Part shown: one piece after another, positions 8,190-17,625 of the stretch | Numbering within the stretch: the first letter of the stretch is position 1 | Layout of the letters: every line of letters begins with the position of its first letter | Source: Verrucomicrobiota bacterium | Lineage (GTDB): Bacteria > Verrucomicrobiota > Verrucomicrobiia > Limisphaerales > UBA9464 | Direction: 5' to 3' | DNA: 64,000 nucleotides | Assembly: GCA_016871615.1 (NCBI GenBank) | Contig: VHCX01000004.1 | Span: forward strand, 49,153 to 113,152 | Program-made: the position numbers and the translations under genes | Notes under the pieces: model-generated | The model's input: only the letters and a program-made list of their open reading frames with translations | Told to the model about the DNA's origin: nothing | The model's database searches: none

Positions 8190-9311
8190 TCAGCCTGCGT
8201 CCTTCGGCGCCCCGTCCCCGACGGTCCCGAAGACGCAGGCTTCGTTCTTGTTGGCGCAGAGGTGCATCAGCTGGAACGACGCCACATGGCGGGGCATCTC
8301 CCGCTTGAGCACGTCGAGTTGGGCGTAGTCGGCGTGCCCCTTGAACTTGACGGTCACCACGAAGTGGCGGCAACGGCGTTCGCGCACCCACTCCAGCACC
8401 AGGCCGATGCTGCGTTCCGGCGCGGCGATCACATCGCAGAGCAGCCAGTCCACGGGGGTCTCCGGCACGAAGCGGAAGGCGTCGCCCTGGTGGAAGGTCA
8501 CCCCGGGGTTCCGCATGAGGTCCTCGCGCAGCGGCGACCGATCCACGGCGACGACCCGGGCCCCGCGTTGCACCGGCTGGTAGGTCCAGCTGCCGGGGGC
8601 CGCCCCGAGGTCCACGCAGGTTTCTCCCGCCGCGATCGATCGCCCCATGCGCAGCTCCGATTCGGCGAGCTTGGCGAAGGCTCGACTGGGGGCGGCCTTG
8701 TCCACGGCCACCGGCACCTCTCCCGAGGCGAACGGGCTGATCCAGCCCAGCGACCGGGCGGGCTCCGGGGCCACGAGGACCGACAAAAAGGCCATCTCCG
8801 GGGACACCAGCAGCAGTTGCACCAGCGACTCCTGCGCCTCGAACAAGGGACAGGCTCCGCGGATCGAGGGACAGGCTCCGATCGGATCGGCCGAGGTCGT
8901 CTTGGGCACGGCCTCCAGGCCCTTGAGCAACGAACGCCGGCGCTTGCGCAATTGCTCCACCACGGCCTCGCGGATCAATTCGCAGCGATGTCGCCCCGCT
9001 TCGGCCACCCCGAGCCTGGGCTCGATGTGGAGACGCCAGGGGGCCCCGTCGGGCAGCGTCCCGATCCACTCGGTGACCAAGGCCTCGGCCGCGACCCGGA
9101 TGGAGGGCACCGGGAAAACCCTCGCCTGCGGCAACCATTGGCGGGCGAAGGCCGTCAGTCCCATCGCGTTGCGCGTCTCGTCCCAGGAACCCGGCGCCTT
9201 GAGCATCAGCACGGAGTCCCCTTGCGGCTCGAGCATCGGACTTGGGAGGGCACGGGCCAATTCCTCCCGCAGGAACGGCAGGGTGTCGGGAGCGCTCAGG
9301 GCGAGATGCAC
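8190..9311 (-). CDS. rlmM: RlmM-like 23S rRNA ribose 2'-O-methyltransferase
   Basis: The product resembles RlmM, which methylates the 2'-O of C2498 in 23S rRNA. The C-terminal Rossmann domain has SAM motif I CVDLGAAPGSWTY and all four residues of the K-D-K-E tetrad: Lys in VDKAAPSRAF, Asp in LLCDVI, Lys in VTVKFKG and Glu in NKNEACVF. The N-terminal half contains AFARQW, a motif also found in E. coli RlmM, consistent with a THUMP-type RNA-binding region. GTG at 9311 is the only start codon between the preceding stop and the conserved region, and gives 373 residues, close to the usual length. The linker before the catalytic domain carries a short repeated insertion (8846-8880). The gene follows the cytochrome on the same strand by 95 bases. 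Confidence 0.85.
   Translation of the reverse strand: MHLALSAPDTLPFLREELARALPSPMLEPQGDSVLMLKAPGSWDETRNAMGLTAFARQWLPQARVFPVPSIRVAAEALVTEWIGTLPDGAPWRLHIEPRLGVAEAGRHRCELIREAVVEQLRKRRRSLLKGLEAVPKTTSADPIGACPSIRGACPLFEAQESLVQLLLVSPEMAFLSVLVAPEPARSLGWISPFASGEVPVAVDKAAPSRAFAKLAESELRMGRSIAAGETCVDLGAAPGSWTYQPVQRGARVVAVDRSPLREDLMRNPGVTFHQGDAFRFVPETPVDWLLCDVIAAPERSIGLVLEWVRERRCRHFVVTVKFKGHADYAQLDVLKREMPRHVASFQLMHLCANKNEACVFGTVGDGAPKDAG
8846..8880. repeat. 14-bp direct repeat with 21-bp period inside rlmM
   Basis: AGGGACAGGCTCCG occurs at 8846-8859 and again at 8867-8880. Because the period is exactly 21 bases, the repeat stays in frame and encodes GACPSIR followed by GACPLFE in the linker of the RlmM-like protein. 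This part of the protein does not look like the rest of the family. Confidence 0.85.
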
Positions 9312-9406
9312 GGGAACGTGAGTCTGACGAGAAAGCCGACCGCCGTCGCCTGGGGATTCCCTGGCGACGGCGGCACGGGACCGGACGGGCTGGAACCCGC
9401 GGAAGA

Positions 9407-12064
9407 CTACTGGGTCTTCAGGAAGGCATGGAGGTCGGCCAGGTCCTGAGCCTTCACGCCCAACTGGTCGGCGCTCATCATGAGCGAGCGGCCCAGGCCC
9501 TTGCGCTCGGCGATCCGGTTCTTCGGCACCGACTGCACCACGCCGGCCGCGCTCTGGATGACGACCGGATCGCCCTCGCTGATCACCACGCCGTGGATCT
9601 CGGTGCCGTCCTTGGCCTTGAGCACCGTGCCGTTGAACCCGCTGGCGATGTCGGCGCTGGGGTTGATGACCGAGTTGAAGAACACCTCGGCGATCTGGCG
9701 CCTGGCCCAGCCGGTGAGGTTCGGGGCGTATTCCACCCCGGTGTCTCCCACCCGGTGGCAACTGGCGCAGAAGGTGTTGAACCGCTCCTGGCCCCGGGCG
9801 GCGGAGCCGTTGAGCGCGGCCACGTCGGCCACCGTAAAGGAGGGCTTCTCAGCCGGCGGGATGGTCGCCGAGATGAGCTCGACCGACTCCGGGTCGTAGA
9901 TGCCCCGGGCCTTGAGCGACGCGGCCAGGCCGTGGTCCTTCCAGACGGAGTCCTTGCGGTTCATGAGCCACCAGGTGGCCTCGGCCTTCACCACGCCCTC
10001 GGCCTGGGCGGCGATGTCCAGCATGGCGGCCGAGGCGGCCGGCACCGTGTTGAAGCCGATGGCCGTCACGGCGGCCTTGCGGGCCGCGAGGTCCAGATTC
10101 TTGGACAACGCCCGGGTGCGGAAATCCCCGATGGATTGCGGCGGGTGCAGGCGCCAGGCGAGGGATGCGAACCCGGGCGACCAGCGGAGCGGATCGGGGT
10201 CGTTGAGCACCGGCTTGACGCGGTCGTAGAGGGCCGACTCATGGCCGGCGGCCCCGGCGCCCCAGGCCTCGAGCAGCGTGCGGTCGGAGCCGTCGATGCC
10301 CCGGGCCAGGGCCAGGAAGAGGTCTTGGGTCTGCTCCAGCGGCAGGTCGCGCAACGCGAGCGCCACCTCGCGACGCACCGCCGGGGAGGCATCCTTGGCC
10401 AACGAGGCCGTCTGCGCCGGCAGCGCCTTGCGGGTGCGGTGCAGCGCGCGGAAGGCCACGATGCGCATCTGCGGGTCCGGGTCCTTCAGGAGGGCCTCGA
10501 CCGGCTTCTGGCCGGCCTTGCCGAGTCGCGCCAGCAACCACACGGCGCGGGCGCGGACGAAGGCGTTCTCATCCTTCAAGAGGCGCACCAGCGGTTTCAC
10601 CGCCTTGTCGCCGTGCTTGAGGACGGCCTCCTGGGCCGTGCCGCGGATGTTGACCGACGGGCTCCTGAGGACGGCCAGGGCTCCGTCGAGCGTGTCGAAC
10701 CGGGCGACCGGCATCTTGGAGCGGAACCCCTTGGGCGCGATGCGGTAGATGGTCCCGGAGGTGGTGTCATCCCAGTCGGCATGTCCGCCGACGCGGGCGT
10801 CGAACCAGTCGGTCACATAGATCGCTCCATCCGGGCCGATGGCGACATCGCTCGGCCGGAACATCACCTTGAGGGTCTGCTCGCCACGGCTGCCGCCCTT
10901 GAAATCGGTGCCCGAGTAATTCCCCTCGGCGTTGCTGGTCAGGAAGTTGAACCGCTCGAGCTTGAAGTTGGCCCCGTCAGGCTTGGGCAGGTAGCCGAAG
11001 ACGACATTGCGACCGGGCTCGCAGCTCAACAGCAGGCCCCGGTACTTCCGGCCCAAGGCTCCGTCTTCATAGAACGTGATGCCCGTGGGAGAACCTCCAC
11101 CATACACGTCGCCCGCGGGCATCGAGCCCGGGTCCTCCTGTCGCCACTCGGCCACCGGCGTGCTCTGGCCCGGACGGCGGTCGGCGCCCCAGGAACGCTG
11201 CCCGTCGAGCGAGCAGAACCCGGCGTTGCCGTACTCCATCAGGAAGGCCGTGCGGCAGGCGGGAGGATCGTCGTTGTCGTTCTGGAAGACGTCGCCGTAG
11301 GAGGTGACGGTCTGCTCGTAGCTGTTGCGGAAGTTGTGGCCGATGATGTGCACACCCGACCCGTCGGGGTTCATGCGCGCGGCGAACCCGCCGATCCACA
11401 CGTGGCCGTCGTCGCTCTTCTGGCCGGCAATCTGCGTCGGGTGCCAGCCCAGCTCCGGCCCGCCCGGATTGTAGGCGCTGCCGATGCGGAAGGTCTTGCC
11501 CGAGCGGTCGGTGAACCGCGCCCCGCAGTTGCCGGCGTTCCAGTACCACTGGCCATCGGGCCCCACGGTGACGCTGTGGATGGTGTGGTCGTGGCTCTTG
11601 CCGTGGAATCCGCTCAGGATCACCTCGCGCTTGTCCACGGCGGGATCGAACTTCCGGTCGCCGTTGACATCGGTGTAGACGATCACGTCGGGGGCCATCG
11701 AGACCACCACCTTGTTGCCGATCACGGCCACGCCCATCGGGGCCCGCAGCGCCGGTTCCTGGACGAACACGCTCTGCGTGTCGGCGGTGCCGTCCCCGTC
11801 GGAATCCTCGAGGATGACGATGCGGTCGCCGGCGGGTTGGCGGTTGTAATGCCCGCGGTAGTTGACCCCCTCGGCCACCCAGATCCGGCCCTGCGGATCG
11901 AAGTCGAGGTTGGTGGGATTCTTGAGCATCGGGCTCGAAGCCCAGACCGTGACCTCGAGGTCGGGGTCGGCCAACTGCAGCAGGTTGGTGGGCAACGCCG
12001 TCTCGGCGGCGAGACCCCGCCCGGCCAGGGCCAGGAGCAGGGCAAGACGATAGAGGGACTTCAT
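9407..12064 (-). CDS. PVC-type heme-binding CxxCH protein (membrane-bound dehydrogenase type)
   Basis: This exported 885-residue protein belongs to the planctomycete/verrucomicrobial family that joins a glucose/sorbosone-dehydrogenase-like beta-propeller to HEAT repeats and a C-terminal cytochrome c domain. The signal peptide is MKSLYRLALLLALAGRGLAA. The propeller region (about 25-420) contains DFDPQGRIWVAEGVNYRG and GPDGAIYVTDWFDARVGG. HEAT-like helices follow (about 440-720, for example VKPLVRLLKDENAFVRARAV). The heme attachment motif is FCASCH near residue 765. I chose the ATG at 12064 because it starts the signal peptide; the ORF extends 14 residues further upstream. The family is thought to oxidise sugars or alcohols in the periplasm. 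No substrate can be assigned here. Confidence 0.9.
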   Translation of the reverse strand: MKSLYRLALLLALAGRGLAAETALPTNLLQLADPDLEVTVWASSPMLKNPTNLDFDPQGRIWVAEGVNYRGHYNRQPAGDRIVILEDSDGDGTADTQSVFVQEPALRAPMGVAVIGNKVVVSMAPDVIVYTDVNGDRKFDPAVDKREVILSGFHGKSHDHTIHSVTVGPDGQWYWNAGNCGARFTDRSGKTFRIGSAYNPGGPELGWHPTQIAGQKSDDGHVWIGGFAARMNPDGSGVHIIGHNFRNSYEQTVTSYGDVFQNDNDDPPACRTAFLMEYGNAGFCSLDGQRSWGADRRPGQSTPVAEWRQEDPGSMPAGDVYGGGSPTGITFYEDGALGRKYRGLLLSCEPGRNVVFGYLPKPDGANFKLERFNFLTSNAEGNYSGTDFKGGSRGEQTLKVMFRPSDVAIGPDGAIYVTDWFDARVGGHADWDDTTSGTIYRIAPKGFRSKMPVARFDTLDGALAVLRSPSVNIRGTAQEAVLKHGDKAVKPLVRLLKDENAFVRARAVWLLARLGKAGQKPVEALLKDPDPQMRIVAFRALHRTRKALPAQTASLAKDASPAVRREVALALRDLPLEQTQDLFLALARGIDGSDRTLLEAWGAGAAGHESALYDRVKPVLNDPDPLRWSPGFASLAWRLHPPQSIGDFRTRALSKNLDLAARKAAVTAIGFNTVPAASAAMLDIAAQAEGVVKAEATWWLMNRKDSVWKDHGLAASLKARGIYDPESVELISATIPPAEKPSFTVADVAALNGSAARGQERFNTFCASCHRVGDTGVEYAPNLTGWARRQIAEVFFNSVINPSADIASGFNGTVLKAKDGTEIHGVVISEGDPVVIQSAAGVVQSVPKNRIAERKGLGRSLMMSADQLGVKAQDLADLHAFLKTQ

Positions 12065-12134
12065 AGGCGAGAGATCACCCGAAGATTGCCCCAAGCCCCG
12101 CCCCACCGCCAGCAGGACCTCGGGCTACGCCCGG

Positions 12135-12151
12135 AAAAAAGCGGGGCCCGC
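12135..12151 (-). terminator. Possible intrinsic terminator, minus strand
   Basis: Read on the minus strand, GCGG-GCC-CCGC is followed by six T residues. It lies about 70 bases downstream of the small coupled gene ending at 12223. The stem is only four base pairs, so confidence is low. Confidence 0.3.
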
Positions 12152-12222
12152 ACCGGCCTCAGGAGCCTTTTTGTCCATGAGACCGGCACGAGCCCGGCAT
12201 AAAAGGTCTGAATACGGGAAGA

Positions 12223-12681
12223 TCAAAGAAGGACACGAAATCTGGGGTCTACCGTCCTTGCATTGCCGACACCCGACTTGGACTTCGATTTGTCAAAAAA
12301 GATCGTGAACGTGTACTTGTAGAGCCCCGATTTCGCCTCCTTGGGGACGATAAGTGCAATCCGACCTCCAGACGGTGCACTCCCCACCCTGAACGCGATG
12401 CTGGGGCCCTGGATTCTCACAGGCAAGAGGGCGACCGCCAACGCTCCGATCTGGCATGAAAAACTCACCTTGGCCCCCGGCCGTACGACAATTTCACCGT
12501 CCAGCACCGGCACCAAGGTATTGGTCGAATAGGTCACGCGGCCGAACGTGTCCAGACCGATGACGACATCGGCCACTGCCAGCGCATCGACGGTCTTGGG
12601 TTTGGGGGCCGCCTTGGAGCCCTTGGCGACAGCCGAGGTCTTGGAGGCGGATGATTTATTGGGTTTATTGGGTGTACTCAT
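12223..12681 (-). CDS. Small conserved-looking protein of unknown function, coupled to the cyclase gene
   Basis: I do not recognise a named family for this 152-residue protein. The first 40 residues are rich in Ser, Lys, Pro and Ala and look disordered. The rest alternates hydrophobic and polar residues as in a beta-sandwich, ending in YKYTFTIFFD and a final PRFRVLL. This loosely resembles small beta domains in which a 'PG..V.F.C' strand is followed by 'YKYT', but that is only an impression. The ATG at 12681 overlaps the cyclase stop codon as ATGA and is preceded by GAGGAA at good spacing, so translation is probably coupled. An upstream ATG at 12702 is possible but lacks this signal. A partner role with the cyclase-TPR protein is inferred from coupling. 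Confidence 0.7.
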   Translation of the reverse strand: MSTPNKPNKSSASKTSAVAKGSKAAPKPKTVDALAVADVVIGLDTFGRVTYSTNTLVPVLDGEIVVRPGAKVSFSCQIGALAVALLPVRIQGPSIAFRVGSAPSGGRIALIVPKEAKSGLYKYTFTIFFDKSKSKSGVGNARTVDPRFRVLL

Positions 12682-15168
12682 GTTTTTTTCCTCAATGGAC
12701 ATTCATCGCCCGTGAAATCCTGGAGCAACGGTTTCAGCGGCCACTCCTCGCGCATGCGCGCCTCGGAGATGCCGAGTCGGTGGGCTATTCGCATCGCCTC
12801 CAACGCCCGGTCCTTCCGTCCCGCCATCGACTCGACGATCGCACTAACCAACCATGCCTCCGGGTTCTTTGACGCCTCGGAAACCAAACGTCCGATTTCG
12901 GTCGCCGTCTCGGCGGAACGCCCCAAGGCAGCCAGGCACAGGGACCGATTGATGCGATCATTCACGGAATCGATGGCGTGTTTGGAAAGGCGTCGGATCC
13001 TCTGATCCAGCAACCGGAGAGCGCGCCCATACTCCTCCAGCGCACGTGCATGGCCTTCGGAGCCGCCTCGGGACATCAGTGCTGCGCCCAGGACCATCGC
13101 ACATTCGAGGTTGGCGGGAGCCTCCCGGGTCGCCGTCTCCAATTCCCACAAGGCTCGATCAGGCTCATCCACCAGCAACGCCCACCCCAGCCTCCTCCGG
13201 ATCTCGCCGGCCATCACCACCGGAGGATTGTTGGCAAGGGCTGCCTCCAACTGTGTCCTCGCGGCTGCCCTGTCTCCACGATGCAGCAGAGCGCAACTGC
13301 CCGCATTGGCAAACCCTTGGTAATTGCCAGGGGCGATCCGGGCGACTTTTTGAAACTCCTGCTCAACCAGGTCAAAACGACCCTCGTCCATCCAAAACAT
13401 GCCCCTTAGGTTGTGGACGTACCAATCGCCAGGATCCAGGGCAGTGGCCCGGTCGAACTCAGTGGAGGCTTCCTCAGCCTGGCCCATCTTTCCCAAGGCC
13501 GACGCCAGATCCACCCGGGCCCGTGTGTTGGATCGACTCAGTTCCAAGGCGTTGCGGAGATGTGGCACGGCCTCGGAGGGCCGGTCGGTCATCACCAGGA
13601 TCATCCCCAGGACCGCGCTGGCTCGCTCGGACGCGAGTTTGCGCTGGGCATTTCTCTTGGCGACCTCCTCGGCCAAGATGAGATCCTCGTGATCCTTGGT
13701 CTGGTCGAAGGTCCACAACAGCGCCTCGGCGTAGTCGGCGCAGATGTCCCGGTCGTCCGGGCGCTGGGTGTGGGCCAACCGAAGGTCCCGGACAGCCTTC
13801 TCCAGGCTGCCCTTCGCGTGGCGGTTGCGCAGGGCACCCAGGCCCTCGAGATGCAATTCGGCCACCTGGGGATCCACCGCGGGTGAGGATTCTCCGGAAA
13901 CCGGCGGCACCTCGGAACCACCGGAGCCCCCCCTTCGATCCGGAAGCCCCCAGCCATTCGGACAACTGCCGGGCCAGGCGCTCCTCGAACTGGGCCAGGG
14001 TCTCCTCCGACTTCTGCGTGAAATCGCCCGATCGCTGCTCGACGAAGGCCCCGTTGGGCGCACGCGCCTGCAGACTGAGCGCCAGGCGTCGTCGATCCAT
14101 CGGGCCGGACAGGCTCCCCTCGACCATCGGGTTGGCGGCGAGTTTGGAACCGGCCAACCTCGCATTGGTCACACCGTTCTCCACGGCGTCGCGCAACGGC
14201 GAGAGTCGCAAGGTACGCGAATCGGAGACGCGCTCCTGGAGCCTGGCCTCGACGCGCTCGGCCAAACCCGTGCCGAAATCGTCGGCCCCTGAGGCGGCCC
14301 CGGGGGCATGGAAGGGCAGGATGGCCAGGCGATCCGTCCGCGGCGACAGCCATCGCCAGCCAAGCAGGCCGGACAAAACCAACAGGCCGAGACCCACACC
14401 GAGGGCCACCCACGGCACCCGACGGGCCGGACGGGGCGTGACGACCGGGGTCGGCGGCTCCGGATCGGGCGCCTGCGGTGCCGGACGGGAAGTTTCCTCC
14501 ACCAGGACTCCTGGCGGCTTCCAGAACGGGGCGAGACCGGTCTCTCCGACCTCATGCACCTCCACCGGAAGGTCGATGCCCTTGAGGGCATAGCGCCCGT
14601 GCCGCTCCCATCGGACCGGTTCCAGCCCCTCGGCACCCCGAGCCACTGCCCCACGCGCACTCTCGAAGACCAACGAACTGGTGAGGATCTGGCCCGCCCC
14701 GGCCAGTGACATCAACCGCGCGCAAAGATCGACCTGCAGGCCGTAGAGGTCATGCACGCCGCGCGCGTGGTCCTTCTCGCTCTGGCCGACCCGCTCGATC
14801 ACGACCTCGCCCAGGTGGATGCCGATGCGGTGGCGCAGCGGGGCTTCGTTCGGTCACACCGAATCGCGAAGGGCCTTCTGGAGCCTCAGCGCAAACAACA
14901 CGGCATCGGAGGGCCGTGCGAAGACCAGGAAGAACGAGTCGCCCGCCGTGCTGATCTCGGCCGCCTCGGGAAATTCGCCAAGGAGCCCCCGTACCAGCTC
15001 ATGGTGCTCCTGGATCCGTCGGACCCCGAGCCAATCGCCCAGGCGCTGCTTGAGTTGGGTCGAGCCCACCAGGTCGGTGAACACCAGCGTCACCAACCCG
15101 GTCTGGTGCTTGCGGCTGAAGGCCTGGATCCTGCCCTCGTTGCCGACAATCGTGGACCCGGGAGTCAT
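12678..15168 (-). pseudogene. Class III adenylate/guanylate cyclase-TPR protein, interrupted by TGA and a frameshift
   Basis: Three ORF pieces reconstruct one protein of about 829 residues. The first (15168-14854) starts a cyclase domain with FTDLVGST and AGDSFF. It ends at an in-frame TGA (14854-14856), after which the same frame continues with LRHRIGIHLGEVVIERVG and YGLQVDLCARLMSLAGAGQIL. A transmembrane helix (WVALGVGLGLLVLSGLLGW) and a TolB/FlgO-like segment (LAILPFHAPGAASG) follow. At the run of seven G on the coding strand (13927-13933) the frame must shift by one base to reach the TPR region, which ends at 12678. With six Gs the junction would be a plausible SKGGSGGSEVPP linker. The family is the planctomycete-type cyclase with VDLCARL, where Asp replaces the usual catalytic Asn, so cyclase activity is uncertain even if intact. 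Real gene decay and assembly error are both possible. Confidence 0.8.
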
Positions 15169-15272
15169 GCCTTGGGAACCCGGTAGGCCCGGGGCAGGTC
15201 GGAGGTGGGCGGGAGAACGATCATTCAGCAGGGCGGATACCGGCGAAATCTCGGTTGTTTTGGGATATTAGG

Positions 15273-15791
15273 ATGAGGCATGATTGGAATCAGCAACTTA
15301 TGCAACCCACGCCCATCCGAGTCCTCGGACTCAGCCCCCAGCAGCGGGCCGATCTGCTCGAGCAGTCGGCCTGGTCGTTGAGCTTCACGCGGTCCGACCT
15401 GATGGTCCCGGCTGAGTTCATGAAGGCCTGCTCCGGTGCACCCGGTTCCGTCCTGTGCAAGGAGGGCGACACGGAGTCCTCCATGGGCATCCTGATCGAG
15501 GGCTCCGCCACCGTTCTGAAGACGCCGGCCTCCGGCGGCGCTCCCAAGCCCGTCGGCCGGCTCGGCAAGGACAAGTCCTTCGGCGAGATGTCGGTACTGA
15601 ACCGCGAGCCGCGCTCGGCGACGGTGGTCGCCGACACGGAGGTCAAGCTGCTCATCCTGCCCCGCGCCGAGTTCGACCGCCTGCTCGACACCCAACCCAA
15701 GATGGCCGCCAAGTTCCTGCTGCGCATCGCTCGCCTGCTCAGTCAGCGCCTGCGCGAGACCACGGGTCAACTGGCCGAGCAACTGGGCTGA
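15273..15791 (+). CDS. Cyclic nucleotide-binding domain protein
   Basis: This is a 172-residue cytoplasmic protein made essentially of one cNMP-binding (Crp-like) domain. The beta-roll is recognisable from GSVLCKEGDTESSMGILIEGSATVL, and the phosphate-binding cassette is FGEMSVLNREPRSATV, with the conserved Gly, Glu and Arg that contact cAMP or cGMP. A C-terminal helix (AAKFLLRIARLLSQRLRETTGQL) ends the protein. There is no helix-turn-helix, so it is not a Crp-type regulator by itself. Start codons at 15255 (TTG), 15273 (ATG) and 15300 (ATG) are all in frame; I prefer 15273. It is divergent from the broken cyclase gene across about 100 bases, which suggests that it reads the nucleotide made by that enzyme. 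Confidence 0.82.
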   Translation: MRHDWNQQLMQPTPIRVLGLSPQQRADLLEQSAWSLSFTRSDLMVPAEFMKACSGAPGSVLCKEGDTESSMGILIEGSATVLKTPASGGAPKPVGRLGKDKSFGEMSVLNREPRSATVVADTEVKLLILPRAEFDRLLDTQPKMAAKFLLRIARLLSQRLRETTGQLAEQLG

Positions 15792-16104
15792 TTCGGGCGG
15801 CACCCATTCAGCCAAGGTCCGGATTCCGTGAGACCCGGTGTGCCGGGGTCGAGACGGGCATCCGACGAGGTCCCGACCGGGCCTGCGGGCCGGATCGACA
15901 CCCTCGGAGCCTCGACTGCCAACACGCGTCGTTCCGTGGCCCCGGAACCGCCGCACCGAAACGCAGGCGATCGACGCGCCAACATCCTCCGGGTGGGCGG
16001 GCACGCTCCACGAACGGCTCAATGGGGCCCTTCCTGGTCATCAAACTCCGCAGCGCGCACGACGTGGACCCCTAGACCCGTCGCCTCACGCTCCTCGGAG
16101 GACG
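15792..16104. other. Intergenic stretch between the cNMP-binding gene and purF
   Basis: These 313 bases are GC-rich and contain several short GGCC/CCGG self-complementary tracts but no convincing gene, RNA or canonical terminator. The last bases hold CGGAGGACG, the ribosome binding site for purF. No purine riboswitch-like or PurR-like palindrome was recognised. Confidence 0.6.
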
Positions 16105-17625
16105 ATGGGGCAAAAAAGCCCTTTGCCTTCGACGCCGGCTTCCGGACTCTCCAGCCGTCTCGTGCAACACCATCCGAAGCATTACTGCGGGGTCTTTGGC
16201 ATCCATGGGCATCCGAATGCCGCCGAGCTGACCTACTACGGCCTCTACGCCCTCCAGCACCGGGGCCAGGAAAGCGCGGGCATCGTCACCACCGACGGCA
16301 AGGCCTTCCACATCCACCGGGGCATGGGGCTGGTGCCGCAGGTCTTCACCGGGGACGTGCTCCACCGTCTGGTGGGACACTCCGGCATCGGGCACACTCG
16401 CTACTCGACGACAGGCTCCTCGAACATCGTCAACGCGCAGCCGCTGACGGTGGACTGCGCCAAGGGACGCATCGCCATCGGGCACAACGGCAACCTGACC
16501 AACGCGGCCCAGTTGCGCGAGGAACTCGAGGCCAGCGGGTCCATCTTCCAGACCACGGTCGACAGCGAGATCATCCTGCACCTGCTGGCCCAGCCGCCGA
16601 GGCCCGGCCACGACAGCCCGCTGGTCGAGACCATGCGGCGCATCGAGGGCGCCTACTCGCTGGTGATCCTCACGGAGAACGAGCTGATCGGGGCCCGCGA
16701 TCCCCACGGCTTCCGGCCGCTGGCCCTCGGCCGCATGGACAACGGGGCCTTCGTGCTCTCGAGCGAGACCTGCGCCTTCGACCTCATCCAGGCCAAGTAC
16801 GTGCGCGACATCGAGCCGGGCGAGATCGTCATCATCGACTCCGGGGGCGTGCGCAGCATCCAGGCCTTCCCGGAGCCCCACCGCGAGGCCTTCTGCATCT
16901 TCGAGTACGTCTACTTCGCCCGGCCCGACTCCAACATCGCCCAACGCAACGTCTACCAGGTTCGCGTGCAGATGGGCCGGCAGCTGGCCCGGGAGCATCG
17001 CATCGACGCCGACGTCATCGTGCCGGTGCCCGACTCGGGCAACTGCGCCGCGCTGGGCTATTCGCTCGAGAGCGGCATCCCCTTCGAGATGGCCTTCGTG
17101 CGCAACCACTACGTGGGCCGGAGCTTCCTGCAGCCATCCCAGTTCATCCGCGACTTCAACGTGCGCGTGAAGCTCAACCTCATCGCCGACCTGGTGCGGG
17201 GCAAGAAGGTGGTCATCGTCGACGACTCCATCGTCCGGGGCACCACGAGCAAGGCCCGCGTCACCTCGCTCAAGGAGGCGGGTGCGAAGGAGGTGCACGT
17301 GCTGGTAAGCTGCCCGCCGCACATCCATCCGTGCGTCTACGGGATCGACTTCCCCGAGCGCAGCAAGCTGATGGCGGCGACCAACACGCAGGAGGAGATC
17401 CGCAGCTTCCTCAACGCCGACTCGCTCGGCTACCTGAGCCTCGAGGGCATGGTGGCGGCCACCGGCCGGCCGAAGTCGTCGTTCTGCCTGGCCTGCTACG
17501 ACGGGAACTATCCCGTGTCCTACGACCCGGCGACCGACAAGCACATCATCGAGCGGCGCCGGTCCCGGTCCGGAACGCTGTCGTCCGAGCTGGACGCGTC
17601 GATGCGCCAGCCACGGCTGCTCTGA
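16105..17625 (+). CDS. purF: Amidophosphoribosyltransferase (glutamine PRPP amidotransferase)
   Basis: PurF makes 5-phosphoribosylamine from PRPP and glutamine, the first committed step of purine synthesis. The 506-residue protein has a 27-residue propeptide before the catalytic Cys28 in HYCGVFGIHGH, the N-terminal glutamine amidotransferase domain (with GHTRYSTTGSSN) and the C-terminal phosphoribosyltransferase domain with the PRPP motif VVIVDDSIVRGTTS near residue 370. Cysteines in GNCAALG, IHPCVYGID and FCLACYDG match the [4Fe-4S] ligands of the Bacillus subtilis-type enzyme, so this is the propeptide-containing, iron-sulfur form. The ATG at 16105 has GGAGG at ideal spacing. The rest of the pathway is not adjacent; purH and purN lie about 14 kb away. 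Confidence 0.97.
   Translation: MGQKSPLPSTPASGLSSRLVQHHPKHYCGVFGIHGHPNAAELTYYGLYALQHRGQESAGIVTTDGKAFHIHRGMGLVPQVFTGDVLHRLVGHSGIGHTRYSTTGSSNIVNAQPLTVDCAKGRIAIGHNGNLTNAAQLREELEASGSIFQTTVDSEIILHLLAQPPRPGHDSPLVETMRRIEGAYSLVILTENELIGARDPHGFRPLALGRMDNGAFVLSSETCAFDLIQAKYVRDIEPGEIVIIDSGGVRSIQAFPEPHREAFCIFEYVYFARPDSNIAQRNVYQVRVQMGRQLAREHRIDADVIVPVPDSGNCAALGYSLESGIPFEMAFVRNHYVGRSFLQPSQFIRDFNVRVKLNLIADLVRGKKVVIVDDSIVRGTTSKARVTSLKEAGAKEVHVLVSCPPHIHPCVYGIDFPERSKLMAATNTQEEIRSFLNADSLGYLSLEGMVAATGRPKSSFCLACYDGNYPVSYDPATDKHIIERRRSRSGTLSSELDASMRQPRLL

Noticed and set aside
8130-12202. Long plus-strand ORFs (439 and 986 residues) over the cytochrome region
   Set aside because: They are antisense to the RlmM-like and PVC cytochrome genes and have no domain pattern.
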